Source: an uncultured Clostridia bacterium
GTDB taxonomy: Bacteria > Bacillota > Clostridia > Christensenellales > Aristaeellaceae
Assembly: GCA_934647305.1 (NCBI GenBank)
Contig: CAKUFI010000004.1
Span: 4,763-68,762 of the forward strand
Direction: 5' to 3'
Length of the DNA: 64,000 nucleotides
Part shown: one piece after another, positions 34,822 to 42,686 of the stretch
Layout of the letters: each line of letters opens with the position of its first letter
Position numbering within the stretch: the first letter of the stretch is position 1
Notes under the pieces: model-generated
What the model saw: the letters and a program-made list of their open reading frames with translations, nothing else
What the model was told of the DNA's origin: nothing
The model's database searches: none
Position numbers and translations under genes: made by a program

Positions 34822-36195
34822 ATGAAACGACTGCTGGCCGCCCTGAAGGATCTGCTGACCGCCCGTCAATTCCATCGCTCGATTTGCACGCTGGCCCTGC
34901 CGATGGCGCTCGCGGCGATCCTGTCCTCGTCGCTTCAGATCGTGGACACGCTGATGATCGCGCGGCTGGGCGACGACGCGGTGGCGGCGGTGGGTCTGGC
35001 GAACCGGCTGACCTACGTGCTGTCGTTCTTCACGAGCGGCCTGGCCAGCGGCGCGGGCATCTTCACCGCCCAGTTTTGGGGCCGGCGCGACACGGACGGC
35101 GTAAGGCGCACCTTCACGCTGTCCATGCTGCTGGCGCTGCCGATCGCGGCGGCGTTCTGCGCGGTCGCCTGCCTTTGCCCGGAGGCGGTCATGCGCGTGT
35201 TTTCGAAAGAGGCGGCGGTGATCGAAACGGGCTGCGACTACCTTCGCCTGGTGGGCGCGGCGTACCTGTTCCAGGCGGCGACGGCGGTGCTTTCGGCGCT
35301 GCTCAAGTCGACCGAGCGGCCCCGCCTGCCCCTGATCGCCAGCGCGGCGGGCATACTGCTCAATATCCTGCTCAACTGGCTGCTGATTTTCGGCAAGCTG
35401 GGTCTGCCCGCGATGGGCGCACGGGGCGCGGCGCTTGCGACGCTGATTTCCGCCGGAGTGGAGACCGCGCTGCTGGCCGTGCTCTCGCGCGCAAAGAACG
35501 CTCAGGTCAGCCTGAACCGGCGCAGCTTTCTCGCCCCGGGCGCGGCGTTTACCCGCCAGTACCTGAAGACCACCATTCCGGTGCTGTGCAACGACGTGGG
35601 CTGGGCGCTGGGCGTGGTGGCGACCACCTGGGTGTACTCGACCATGGGCACCTCGGCCGCGGCCGCAGCCAGCGTATATGAGACGATCAAGGCGTTTATC
35701 ATCGTGTGCTGCGTCGCGATCGGCTCGGCGGGCGGCGTGCTGGTGGGCATGGAGCTGGGCGCGGGGCGCGTGGAGGCGGCCGAGAAGAACGCCTCGCGGA
35801 TGCTGACGCTGGGCGTGGTGGCGGCGGTCGCGCTGTGCCCGGTGCTGCTTCTGCTGATTAATCCGCTGATGACGCTCTACGCGGACATGTCCGCCGAGGC
35901 GATTTCCAGCCTGCGCGTGATGCTGCAGGTGCTCTCGATCCTGTTCTGGATCAAGATGTGCAACTACAACCTGATCAACGGCGTGCTGCGCGCAGGCGGC
36001 GACACCCGGGCGGCGGCGCTGATCGACGTGGGCTGCATGTGGGCGGTGGCGGTGCCGCTGGTATTCGTGAGCGGCTATGTGCTCAAGTGGCCGCTGATTT
36101 ATGTCTTCCCGCTGACCTTCATCGAGGACGCGGCCGTGGCGCTGCTGGCCTATCGCCGGTACAGGCAGGGTGTGTGGAAGCGGCGGCTGGTCTGA
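34822..36195 (+). CDS. MATE family efflux transporter
   Basis: A 457-residue membrane protein with 12 predicted helices that exports drugs or metabolites using an ion gradient. The two homologous halves are visible. The N-terminal half starts FHRSICTLALPMALAAILSS with IVDTLMIARLGDDAVAAVGLANR, the MATE hallmark. The second half begins YLKTTIPVLCNDVGWALGV, with GVLVGMELGAGR. The ATG at 34822 is chosen because AAGGAGG lies 8 bp upstream; an open frame from 34756 covers the promoter. It stands alone. The substrate is unknown. Confidence 0.93.
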   Translation: MKRLLAALKDLLTARQFHRSICTLALPMALAAILSSSLQIVDTLMIARLGDDAVAAVGLANRLTYVLSFFTSGLASGAGIFTAQFWGRRDTDGVRRTFTLSMLLALPIAAAFCAVACLCPEAVMRVFSKEAAVIETGCDYLRLVGAAYLFQAATAVLSALLKSTERPRLPLIASAAGILLNILLNWLLIFGKLGLPAMGARGAALATLISAGVETALLAVLSRAKNAQVSLNRRSFLAPGAAFTRQYLKTTIPVLCNDVGWALGVVATTWVYSTMGTSAAAAASVYETIKAFIIVCCVAIGSAGGVLVGMELGAGRVEAAEKNASRMLTLGVVAAVALCPVLLLLINPLMTLYADMSAEAISSLRVMLQVLSILFWIKMCNYNLINGVLRAGGDTRAAALIDVGCMWAVAVPLVFVSGYVLKWPLIYVFPLTFIEDAAVALLAYRRYRQGVWKRRLV

Positions 36196-36239
36196 GCGCC
36201 TTCTCCTTTTCAATTCCCCAAAACCTGCGTTTTGACAGA

Positions 36240-36272
36240 GAAACCCCGGCAGTCTGTGACTGCCGGGGTTTC
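36240..36272 (+). terminator. Strong terminator hairpin after the MATE gene
   Basis: A perfect 15-bp stem, GAAACCCCGGCAGTC (36240-36254) with GACTGCCGGGGTTTC (36258-36272), with a 3-nt loop. Confidence 0.8.
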
Positions 36273-36325
36273 AGCTTTCGTTGACGAAGCAGGCAGAACC
36301 AGTCATAGCGCAGTCGGCCCTGCCG

Positions 36326-36745
36326 CCCCCCTCAGTCGCCTTCGGCGACAGCTCCCCTTTCAAGGGAGCCTCATGCCTGTGGCGCGGTTCGCGGAGGCAA
36401 TGCCGACAAACGTTTTCCGGGCAAGTCCCGGAAAACCGGAGAAATTGGGAACTCGAACCTATGGTTCCCAATTCCGTGTGTTGTCCGGCGGTAGCCAGTG
36501 GGTGTCGGCCCTGCCGACCCCCTCAGTCGCCTTCGGCGACAGCTCTCCTTTCAAGGGAGCCTCATGCCTGTGGCGCGGTTCGCGGAGGCAGCGCCGACAA
36601 ACGTTTTCCGGGCAAGTCCCGGAAAACCGAAGGAATTGGGAACTCGAACCTATGGTTCCCAATTCCGTGTGTTGTCCGGCGGTAGCCAGTGGCAGTCGGC
36701 CCTGCCGACCGGCAGCAGGTGGCAGTCGGCCCAGCCGACCTGCCG
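36326..36745 (-). repeat. Hairpin repeat array (family R1) with a 191-bp tandem duplication
   Basis: Two direct copies of about 191 bp start near 36326 and 36517. Each holds a CTCAGTCGCCTTCGGCGACAG module, a GTTTTCCGGG hairpin, the long hairpin AATTGGGAACC...GTTCCCAATT and a GTCGGC/GCCGAC hairpin. Extra short hairpins run to 36745 and touch the stop codon of the minus-strand gene at 36746. The array is in the sense of that gene. The gap 36196-36745 has no gene. Confidence 0.88.
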
Positions 36746-38851
36746 TTAGGGCTTCTCCAGCCGGAGCAGGCGGCTTTCGCCCTTCTTCATCCGCAGCTCG
36801 CACCACAGCTCGGTGCCGGGGATGCGCTCGCCGGTGCGTTCGTCAAAGGCGCGGGCAAGCGCCGGGAACCACACGCGCTTCACGCCGTCGCTGCAGGCGT
36901 GCAGGCAGACGAAGTCGCCGCCCGCGTTGATGCCGTCGTGATCGTAGGTGTAGATGTGCGCGCCGCTGAGCAGCAGAACCTCCCGCACCAGCTCGGCGGG
37001 CAGCTCGGGCGCCAGGCTCCAGAAGGTCTGCCAGTCGCCCTCCCGGTGCAGCACGGCCATGGGCACGCCGCTCTCGTCCCTCGCAAGCACCGCGTCGCGC
37101 GCGGCGGGAAGGAGCGTCACCCTCGGTCCGAAGCACGGCGCGGACGGGTATTCCTTTCCTTTATAAGAGGCCTTCAGCGGCATATCCTCGCCGCCCGGCG
37201 CGCAGGCGATTCCCGTTCCCGCGCCCAGATCGCCCGAAAGGTAGAACGGGTAGCCGGTGAACAGCACCGTGCGGTCGTCCTTTTTCCACTGTTCGAGCGC
37301 CTGGTCCAGCTCCTGCGTCCAGTATCCGGGGGAGAGCAGCAGCGCGGCGCGGTAGCGAGCGGGGTCAACCCGCGCAAAATCGCTCAGCAGGTACGCGTCG
37401 TAGGGCGCGCCCACCCAGCCCAGCTCCACGAACTGGTTGTAGCACACGCTCATGCACATCCTGCCGTCCGTGTGGAAGGCGTTGAGCGCCTTCTCGTCCA
37501 CGAACACGGCCAGCTGCGCCCGGGGAGTCAGGCCGCCCGCCCGCGCGTGCTTTTCGTAGAAGGCGTACGCCCACTTTTGGAAGTCCATCAGCGCCGCGTG
37601 GTCGTACCAGCCGCCCCACATGTCGAACCACCACAGCGCCGCCGCGTGGGTCATAATGCGCATCAGGGCGCGCAGCATGTCGCTCAGCGAGCCCTCCAGC
37701 GTGTCCGGGCCGAACCAGACCGGGCCGTCATAGGCGGCGTTGACCTCCGGGTTGGAGCGTGGCATGCAGCGGCTGATCGGCTCGGAGAGCATCGTGCGCA
37801 CGTCGGCCTCGACGAACCAGGGCTTGCCGTGCAGGCTGGCCGATTCGAGCGTCGCCTGGAAGGGCCACTCGAACGCGTCGCCGCGGCTGTCGGTGTAGCA
37901 GAACGGGCTGGCGAAGAAGTCCACGTCCGGGCAGGCGAGCAGCAGATCCATCGCGTTGTGGCTGATTTCGGTCGTGCAGATGCTGACGTTTCCATAGAAT
38001 ACGCCCACCAGCTTCTCGCCGCGGGTGATGCGCTTGGCCTCGCCGGCCAGTCTGCGGATGAACCGGGCGATTTCCTCGCCGTAGAAGTCATAGAAGTCGA
38101 TCACGCTGCGCTCGGCGTCCGGGTCGCGCAGGTCGCCGCGCATCGGGTAGGCGCGCTCGGCGGGCGAGGGCAGCTTCGCGTCCTCAAACCGCGCGATTTC
38201 GCGTCCCCAGGCCGCTCTCAGCGCCGCCTCTGTGCCGTACCTTTCGCGCAGCCACTCCCTCCACGCCGTCCGGCTGCACGCGGAGTAGTCGAGATACTGC
38301 CCGGGCCGTATGTGGGGGCGGATGTACTCCTCGGTCGAGCCGCCGGCCAGGTGCCAGCCGACGATGTACTCGTTCCAGCCGCTTTCCTCCAGCCACTTCT
38401 GGAAGGCCTCCATCGCCTCCACCGCCGCCGCGAACCACTCCGGCGAGGAGAACGAGCAGTGCGCGGGCGCGCCCGCCGCGTCCCGGCATAGTGCCTCGGG
38501 ATGCTGCGCCTCCCACCACACGGGCATCTCCAGCATCAGCCGGGGCAGTATGAACGCCTCGCCCGGCGCCTTGCCGCAGGTGGCCCGGCGGAAGTCCTCG
38601 TCCGCCCAGGAAAAGTCGTACTTCCCCGGCGCGGTCATGAACCCGGGGCGGAAGGGGCGTATGCCGCTGCTGGGGTTAATCCCCCGGTCGCCCGCATAGA
38701 CTGCTACGGAGACAAACCGCACCCCGGCCTCCCGGAAGTCGGCATAGCGCCCCCTGGCGGGCTGATAGGTCATGTAGGCGTAGGGCGGCAAAAGCTGCTC
38801 TCCGGCGCGGATCATAAAGGCGTTTCCCTGTCGTTCAATCGTGCATCGCAT
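36746..38851 (-). CDS. GH42-like glycoside hydrolase (beta-galactosidase-type TIM barrel)
   Basis: A 701-residue cytoplasmic protein (no signal peptide). The first about 400 residues look like a glycoside hydrolase TIM barrel of the GH42/GH5-like clan, with YDFSWADEDFRRA, EMPVWWEAQHPEA and EYIVGWHLAGGSTEEYI, where the acid glutamate would lie. A middle region with AALLLSPGYWTQELDQAL resembles the trimerisation-like domain of beta-galactosidases. The family is not certain and it may belong to an unassigned branch. It is divergent from a sugar importer, which fits intracellular cleavage of the imported glycan. Its stop codon touches a repeat array. Confidence 0.7.
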   Translation of the reverse strand: MRCTIERQGNAFMIRAGEQLLPPYAYMTYQPARGRYADFREAGVRFVSVAVYAGDRGINPSSGIRPFRPGFMTAPGKYDFSWADEDFRRATCGKAPGEAFILPRLMLEMPVWWEAQHPEALCRDAAGAPAHCSFSSPEWFAAAVEAMEAFQKWLEESGWNEYIVGWHLAGGSTEEYIRPHIRPGQYLDYSACSRTAWREWLRERYGTEAALRAAWGREIARFEDAKLPSPAERAYPMRGDLRDPDAERSVIDFYDFYGEEIARFIRRLAGEAKRITRGEKLVGVFYGNVSICTTEISHNAMDLLLACPDVDFFASPFCYTDSRGDAFEWPFQATLESASLHGKPWFVEADVRTMLSEPISRCMPRSNPEVNAAYDGPVWFGPDTLEGSLSDMLRALMRIMTHAAALWWFDMWGGWYDHAALMDFQKWAYAFYEKHARAGGLTPRAQLAVFVDEKALNAFHTDGRMCMSVCYNQFVELGWVGAPYDAYLLSDFARVDPARYRAALLLSPGYWTQELDQALEQWKKDDRTVLFTGYPFYLSGDLGAGTGIACAPGGEDMPLKASYKGKEYPSAPCFGPRVTLLPAARDAVLARDESGVPMAVLHREGDWQTFWSLAPELPAELVREVLLLSGAHIYTYDHDGINAGGDFVCLHACSDGVKRVWFPALARAFDERTGERIPGTELWCELRMKKGESRLLRLEKP

Positions 38852-38915
38852 GGCGAAAAATCTCCTTTCGGCAGGACGGACGGCCGCCTCGACGAGCCGT
38901 CCGCATTACACGTTT

Positions 38916-38921
38916 ATTATA
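38916..38921 (-). promoter_or_regulatory. -10 element of the GH42-like gene
   Basis: TATAAT on the minus strand, 65 bp before the start codon. No convincing -35. Confidence 0.45.
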
Positions 38922-39070
38922 CTACAGCGCGCGAGGTTTTACAGCGGCAAATCCTGAACACATTGTTGCAATTCGCGCTAAACCCCGCGAAATGTGCAAA
39001 AACAGAGCTGAATCACGGCGAAAAAACGCCAAAATCACAGGAATCGCAACCGTTTTTCCAAAAATGCAAC

Positions 39071-39099
39071 TTTACATATCCTCCGCGCAGAGTTATGAT
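39071..39099 (+). promoter_or_regulatory. Promoter of the second sugar importer operon
   Basis: TTTACA (39071-39076), a 17-bp spacer and TATGAT (39094-39099). It is divergent from the GH42-like gene, so a shared regulator could act on both. Confidence 0.7.
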
Positions 39100-39147
39100 T
39101 AAGTTACGGAATAAACCTCAACCCGGACTCAAAAAGGAGTGAACGGC

Positions 39148-40077
39148 ATGACCCGCTCAGGCAAACCCACCTTCAATCGGCGGCTGCGCCGCGTGACCCG
39201 AAACTGGGAGCTGTATCTGATGTTTCTCCCGGTGCTGGTTTTCTTCATCATCTTCCACTACCTGCCCATGTACGGCGTGCAGATCGCGTTCAAGAAGTTC
39301 TCGGCCGTCAAGGGCATCTGGGGAAGCTCGTGGAGAGGACTGTACTACTTTAAGCGCTTCTTCGGCAGCTATCAGTTCACGCAGCTGCTGGGCAACACGC
39401 TGAGCCTGAGCCTGTATTCGCTGGCGGTCGGCTTTCCCGCGCCCATCCTGCTGGCGCTGATGGTGAACGAGCTGCGCAGCGAGCGGCTCAAGAAGGTCGT
39501 GCAGACCGTCACCTACGCGCCCCACTTCATCTCGATGGTGGTCATGTGCTCGATCATCACGCTGTTCCTCTCGCCCTCCTCGGGCATCATCAACCGCCTG
39601 ATTGAGAAGTGCGGCGGCGAGGCGGTCTACTTCCTGGGCAAGCCGGAGTACTTCAAGACCATCTACGTGGTCAGCGGCGTGTGGCAGAACGTCGGCTGGA
39701 ACTCGATCATCTACCTGGCGGCGCTGACCGCCATCGATCCGATGCTGCACGAGGCGGCCACGATCGACGGCGCGTCCCGCCTGCAGCGGCTGGTGCACAT
39801 CAACCTGCCGGGCATCCTGCCCACGGCGGTTATCCTGCTGATCATGAACTGCGGCAGTCTGATGAGCGTGGGCTTTGAGAAGGTCTACCTGCTGATGAAC
39901 GACCTGAACCGTTCCTCCGCGGAGATCATTTCCACCTATGTCTATCAGCGCGGCCTGATCGATCAGGACTACAGCTATGCCTCGGCGGTCGGTCTGTTCA
40001 ACTCGGTGGTCAACCTGGTGCTGCTGGTGCTGGTCAACACGATTTCGCGCCGCATCAGCGAGACCAGCCTGTGGTAA
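39148..40077 (+). CDS. Carbohydrate ABC transporter permease (LplB type)
   Basis: A 309-residue membrane permease with six predicted helices. It begins with a basic segment, then NWELYLMFLPVLVFFIIFHY and LPMYGVQIAFKKF, typical of LplB. The docking loop is HEAATIDGASRLQRLVHINLPG near residue 205. The ATG at 39148 has AAGGAG 8 bp upstream; a GTG three codons earlier abuts the ribosome site. It is the first gene of the importer operon. Confidence 0.92.
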   Translation: MTRSGKPTFNRRLRRVTRNWELYLMFLPVLVFFIIFHYLPMYGVQIAFKKFSAVKGIWGSSWRGLYYFKRFFGSYQFTQLLGNTLSLSLYSLAVGFPAPILLALMVNELRSERLKKVVQTVTYAPHFISMVVMCSIITLFLSPSSGIINRLIEKCGGEAVYFLGKPEYFKTIYVVSGVWQNVGWNSIIYLAALTAIDPMLHEAATIDGASRLQRLVHINLPGILPTAVILLIMNCGSLMSVGFEKVYLLMNDLNRSSAEIISTYVYQRGLIDQDYSYASAVGLFNSVVNLVLLVLVNTISRRISETSLW

Positions 40078-40091
40078 GGAGGGACATTGCG

Positions 40092-40997
40092 ATGAAAAGC
40101 AAGCTGAACAGTTTTTCGAGGCAGTCCCGGGGCGACAAGATCTTTAACGTGATCAACGGCCTGCTGATCGCCGTCGTACTGATCATGATCATCTATCCGC
40201 TGTGGTTCGTGATTATCGCCTCGGTGAGCGACCCGGCCAAGGTGCTGGGCGGGCAGGTGATCCTGATGCCCAGGAAATTCACGCTGGAGGGCTACCGGAT
40301 GGTCTTCCGCGACCCAATGATCATGACCGGCTACCGAAACACGCTGTTTTACACCGTGACCGGCACGGCGATCAACCTGGTGATGACCATACTGGCCGCG
40401 TACCCGCTTTCAAGAAAGGACTGGGTGGGCCGGGGGTTCTTTATGGGCGTGCTGATGTTCACCATGTTCTTCAGCGGCGGCATCATCCCCACCTACCTGA
40501 TGATGAACAGCCTGGGCATGATCAACACGGTCTGGGCGATGATCCTGCCCGGCGCGGTGAGCGTGTACAACACGATCATCATGCGCACCTTCTTTATCAA
40601 CTCCATCCCGCCCGAGCTTCAGGAGGCCGCGCAGGTGGACGGGTGCAGCAACACGCGCCTGCTGCTGCAGATCGTGCTGCCCCTGTCCAAGCAGATACTG
40701 GCCGTCATGGTGCTGTTCTACGGCGTGGCGCACTGGAACGCCTTCTTCAACGCCCTGATCTACCTGACCGAAAGCAAGCGCTATCCGCTGCAGCTGGTGC
40801 TGCGTTCGATCCTGATCCAGAACACCGCCTCCCAGGACATGCTGGGCGATCTGGACACCATGGGCAGCCGGGTCATGATGGCCGAGACCATCAAGTACGC
40901 GCTGATCATCGTCTCCACCCTGCCGATGATGATTCTCTACCCCTTCCTGCAGAGGTTCTTTGAAAAGGGCGTCATGGTGGGCGCCGTCAAGGGCTGA
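40092..40997 (+). CDS. Carbohydrate ABC transporter permease (YtcP type)
   Basis: A 301-residue membrane permease with six predicted helices. The docking loop is QEAAQVDGCSNTRLLLQIVLPLSKQ near residue 183, split here as QEAAQVDGCSN and TRLLLQIVLP. It ends LYPFLQRFFEKGVMVGAVKG, the YtcP signature. The ATG at 40092 has GGAGGGAC upstream, 14 bp after the LplB-type gene. Together they form the heteromeric channel. Confidence 0.92.
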   Translation: MKSKLNSFSRQSRGDKIFNVINGLLIAVVLIMIIYPLWFVIIASVSDPAKVLGGQVILMPRKFTLEGYRMVFRDPMIMTGYRNTLFYTVTGTAINLVMTILAAYPLSRKDWVGRGFFMGVLMFTMFFSGGIIPTYLMMNSLGMINTVWAMILPGAVSVYNTIIMRTFFINSIPPELQEAAQVDGCSNTRLLLQIVLPLSKQILAVMVLFYGVAHWNAFFNALIYLTESKRYPLQLVLRSILIQNTASQDMLGDLDTMGSRVMMAETIKYALIIVSTLPMMILYPFLQRFFEKGVMVGAVKG

Positions 40998-41058
40998 TTT
41001 TCCGCTCGACCCTCAAGCCGACGGAGGTCGGTAGTAAATATTAAGGAGGTATTCCCTG

Positions 41059-42606
41059 ATGAAGAAACTGTTTTCCCTGCTGCTGGCGCTCATGCTGCTG
41101 TGCTCGACGGGCATGGCCGCGACCTACCCCTGCGTGGACGAGCCGATCACGATGACCGCGTTCGCCACCGCCGGCCCGTACACCAAGGGCGACTTCAACG
41201 ACCTGGCCCTCTGGCGCGTGATGGAGGAGCTCACCGGCATTACGATGAAGTTTGAGGCCGCGCCCTCCGGCCAGTCCAGCGAGAAGCTGGGCCTGCTGTT
41301 CGCCTCGAACAACCTGCCCGAGATCATCTTTAAGACCGGCCTGTCCAACGACAACGTGATCAGCTACGCCGAGGAGGGCCAGCTGGTCGCCATCGACCCC
41401 TACCTGGAGGAGTACGCCCCCAACTTCTATGCCATACTCGAGGAAAAGCCCGAGATCCGCAAGGCCATCACCATGTCCGACGGCCACATCTACGGCTTCC
41501 CCTACCTGGTCACCGCGTCTCCCTCCACCTGCAGCCCCAAGCTCTTCATCAACGCCAAGGCGCTTGAAGCCATCGGCAAGCAGGCTCCCACCACGCTGGA
41601 CGAGCTGACCGACGTACTGCGCGCCTTCAAGGCCTACGACTACAACGGCAACGGCGCGGCGGACGAGATCGCCTGGGCGGCGGACGGCTACGCCCAGATC
41701 ACCAAGGCGCTCTACGGCACCTTCGGCCTGGGCACCCGCGGCGGCGGCAGCCTGAACTGGGACATCGATCCCGAGAGCGGCGAGCTGCGCTTCATCCCCA
41801 CCTCCGACGGTTATCGCGACATGATCGCCTACCTCGCCGGCCTGTATCAGGAAGGCCTGATCGATCAGGAGGTCTTCACCGGCCTGATTCCCGAGCTGAC
41901 CGCCAAGGCTGAGCAGAATCGCCTGCTGTTCGTCACCGCGCACAACACCACCTACCTGAGCACCTACGCCGACGACTACGTCGGCATCGAGCCGCTGACC
42001 CTGAACGCGGGCGACGAGAAGCACTGGGCCGGCCAGACCCTGTCCGTGGGCGGCGGCAACACCTTCATCACCAACAAGTGCCAGAACCCCGCCGCGGCCG
42101 TGCAGTACTTCGACTACTTCTACAGCGACGAGGGCATCCGCCTGTTCTTCATGGGCATCGAGGGCGAGACCTGGGAAACCGATGAGAACGGCAAGGCCGT
42201 ATTCACCGACTACGTGAAGGCCAACCCCGACGGCATGGGCATGGAGGAAGCGCTGGGCACCTACATCTGCTGGAGCGGCGGCGGCAACCCCTCCGTGGCC
42301 AACGACGAGTACTTCGGCTCTCAGCTGATCAACGCGACCACCGTCGAGGCGGCGCAGAAGCTGCTCGCCTACGGCCCCGAGACCCTCTGGCCCGGCAGCT
42401 TCACCTACACCACCGAGGAGGCCGAGCTGCTGGCCGAGTACAAGCTGGAGATCGACACCTACGTCAAGGACATGACCTCCCGCTTCATCAGCGGCGCCGA
42501 GTCCATGGACAGCTGGGACAAGTATGTCGAGCAGATCAATAAGATGGATCTGGCTGGCTATACCGATCTGGTTCAGGCTGCGCTGGACCGCTACAACGCC
42601 CTGTAA
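41059..42606 (+). CDS. Sugar ABC transporter extracellular substrate-binding protein
   Basis: A 515-residue secreted binding protein for the two preceding permeases. The signal peptide (residues 1-20) has a cysteine at 15, but the residue before it is leucine and the lipobox is not met, so cleavage after GMA is more likely. The mature part has ALEAIGKQAPTTLDELTDVL, typical of this solute-binding family, and DYNGNGAADEIAWAADG, a calcium-like loop common in these proteins. A strong AAGGAGGT ribosome site precedes it. The narrow codon choice suggests high expression. Confidence 0.92.
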   Translation: MKKLFSLLLALMLLCSTGMAATYPCVDEPITMTAFATAGPYTKGDFNDLALWRVMEELTGITMKFEAAPSGQSSEKLGLLFASNNLPEIIFKTGLSNDNVISYAEEGQLVAIDPYLEEYAPNFYAILEEKPEIRKAITMSDGHIYGFPYLVTASPSTCSPKLFINAKALEAIGKQAPTTLDELTDVLRAFKAYDYNGNGAADEIAWAADGYAQITKALYGTFGLGTRGGGSLNWDIDPESGELRFIPTSDGYRDMIAYLAGLYQEGLIDQEVFTGLIPELTAKAEQNRLLFVTAHNTTYLSTYADDYVGIEPLTLNAGDEKHWAGQTLSVGGGNTFITNKCQNPAAAVQYFDYFYSDEGIRLFFMGIEGETWETDENGKAVFTDYVKANPDGMGMEEALGTYICWSGGGNPSVANDEYFGSQLINATTVEAAQKLLAYGPETLWPGSFTYTTEEAELLAEYKLEIDTYVKDMTSRFISGAESMDSWDKYVEQINKMDLAGYTDLVQAALDRYNAL

Positions 42607-42632
42607 CTGACTGACCTGACTGACATGATTGC

Positions 42633-42662
42633 GCACGGATGGACGCACGCGCCCATCCGTGC
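42633..42662 (+). terminator. Hairpin between the binding protein and the AraC regulator
   Basis: A perfect 10-bp stem, GCACGGATGG (42633-42642) with CCATCCGTGC (42653-42662). There is no T run, so it may stabilise the upstream mRNA rather than end it, giving more binding protein than regulator. Confidence 0.6.
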
Positions 42663-42686
42663 CTTCCCGCGCATAAGGAGGCTTCC

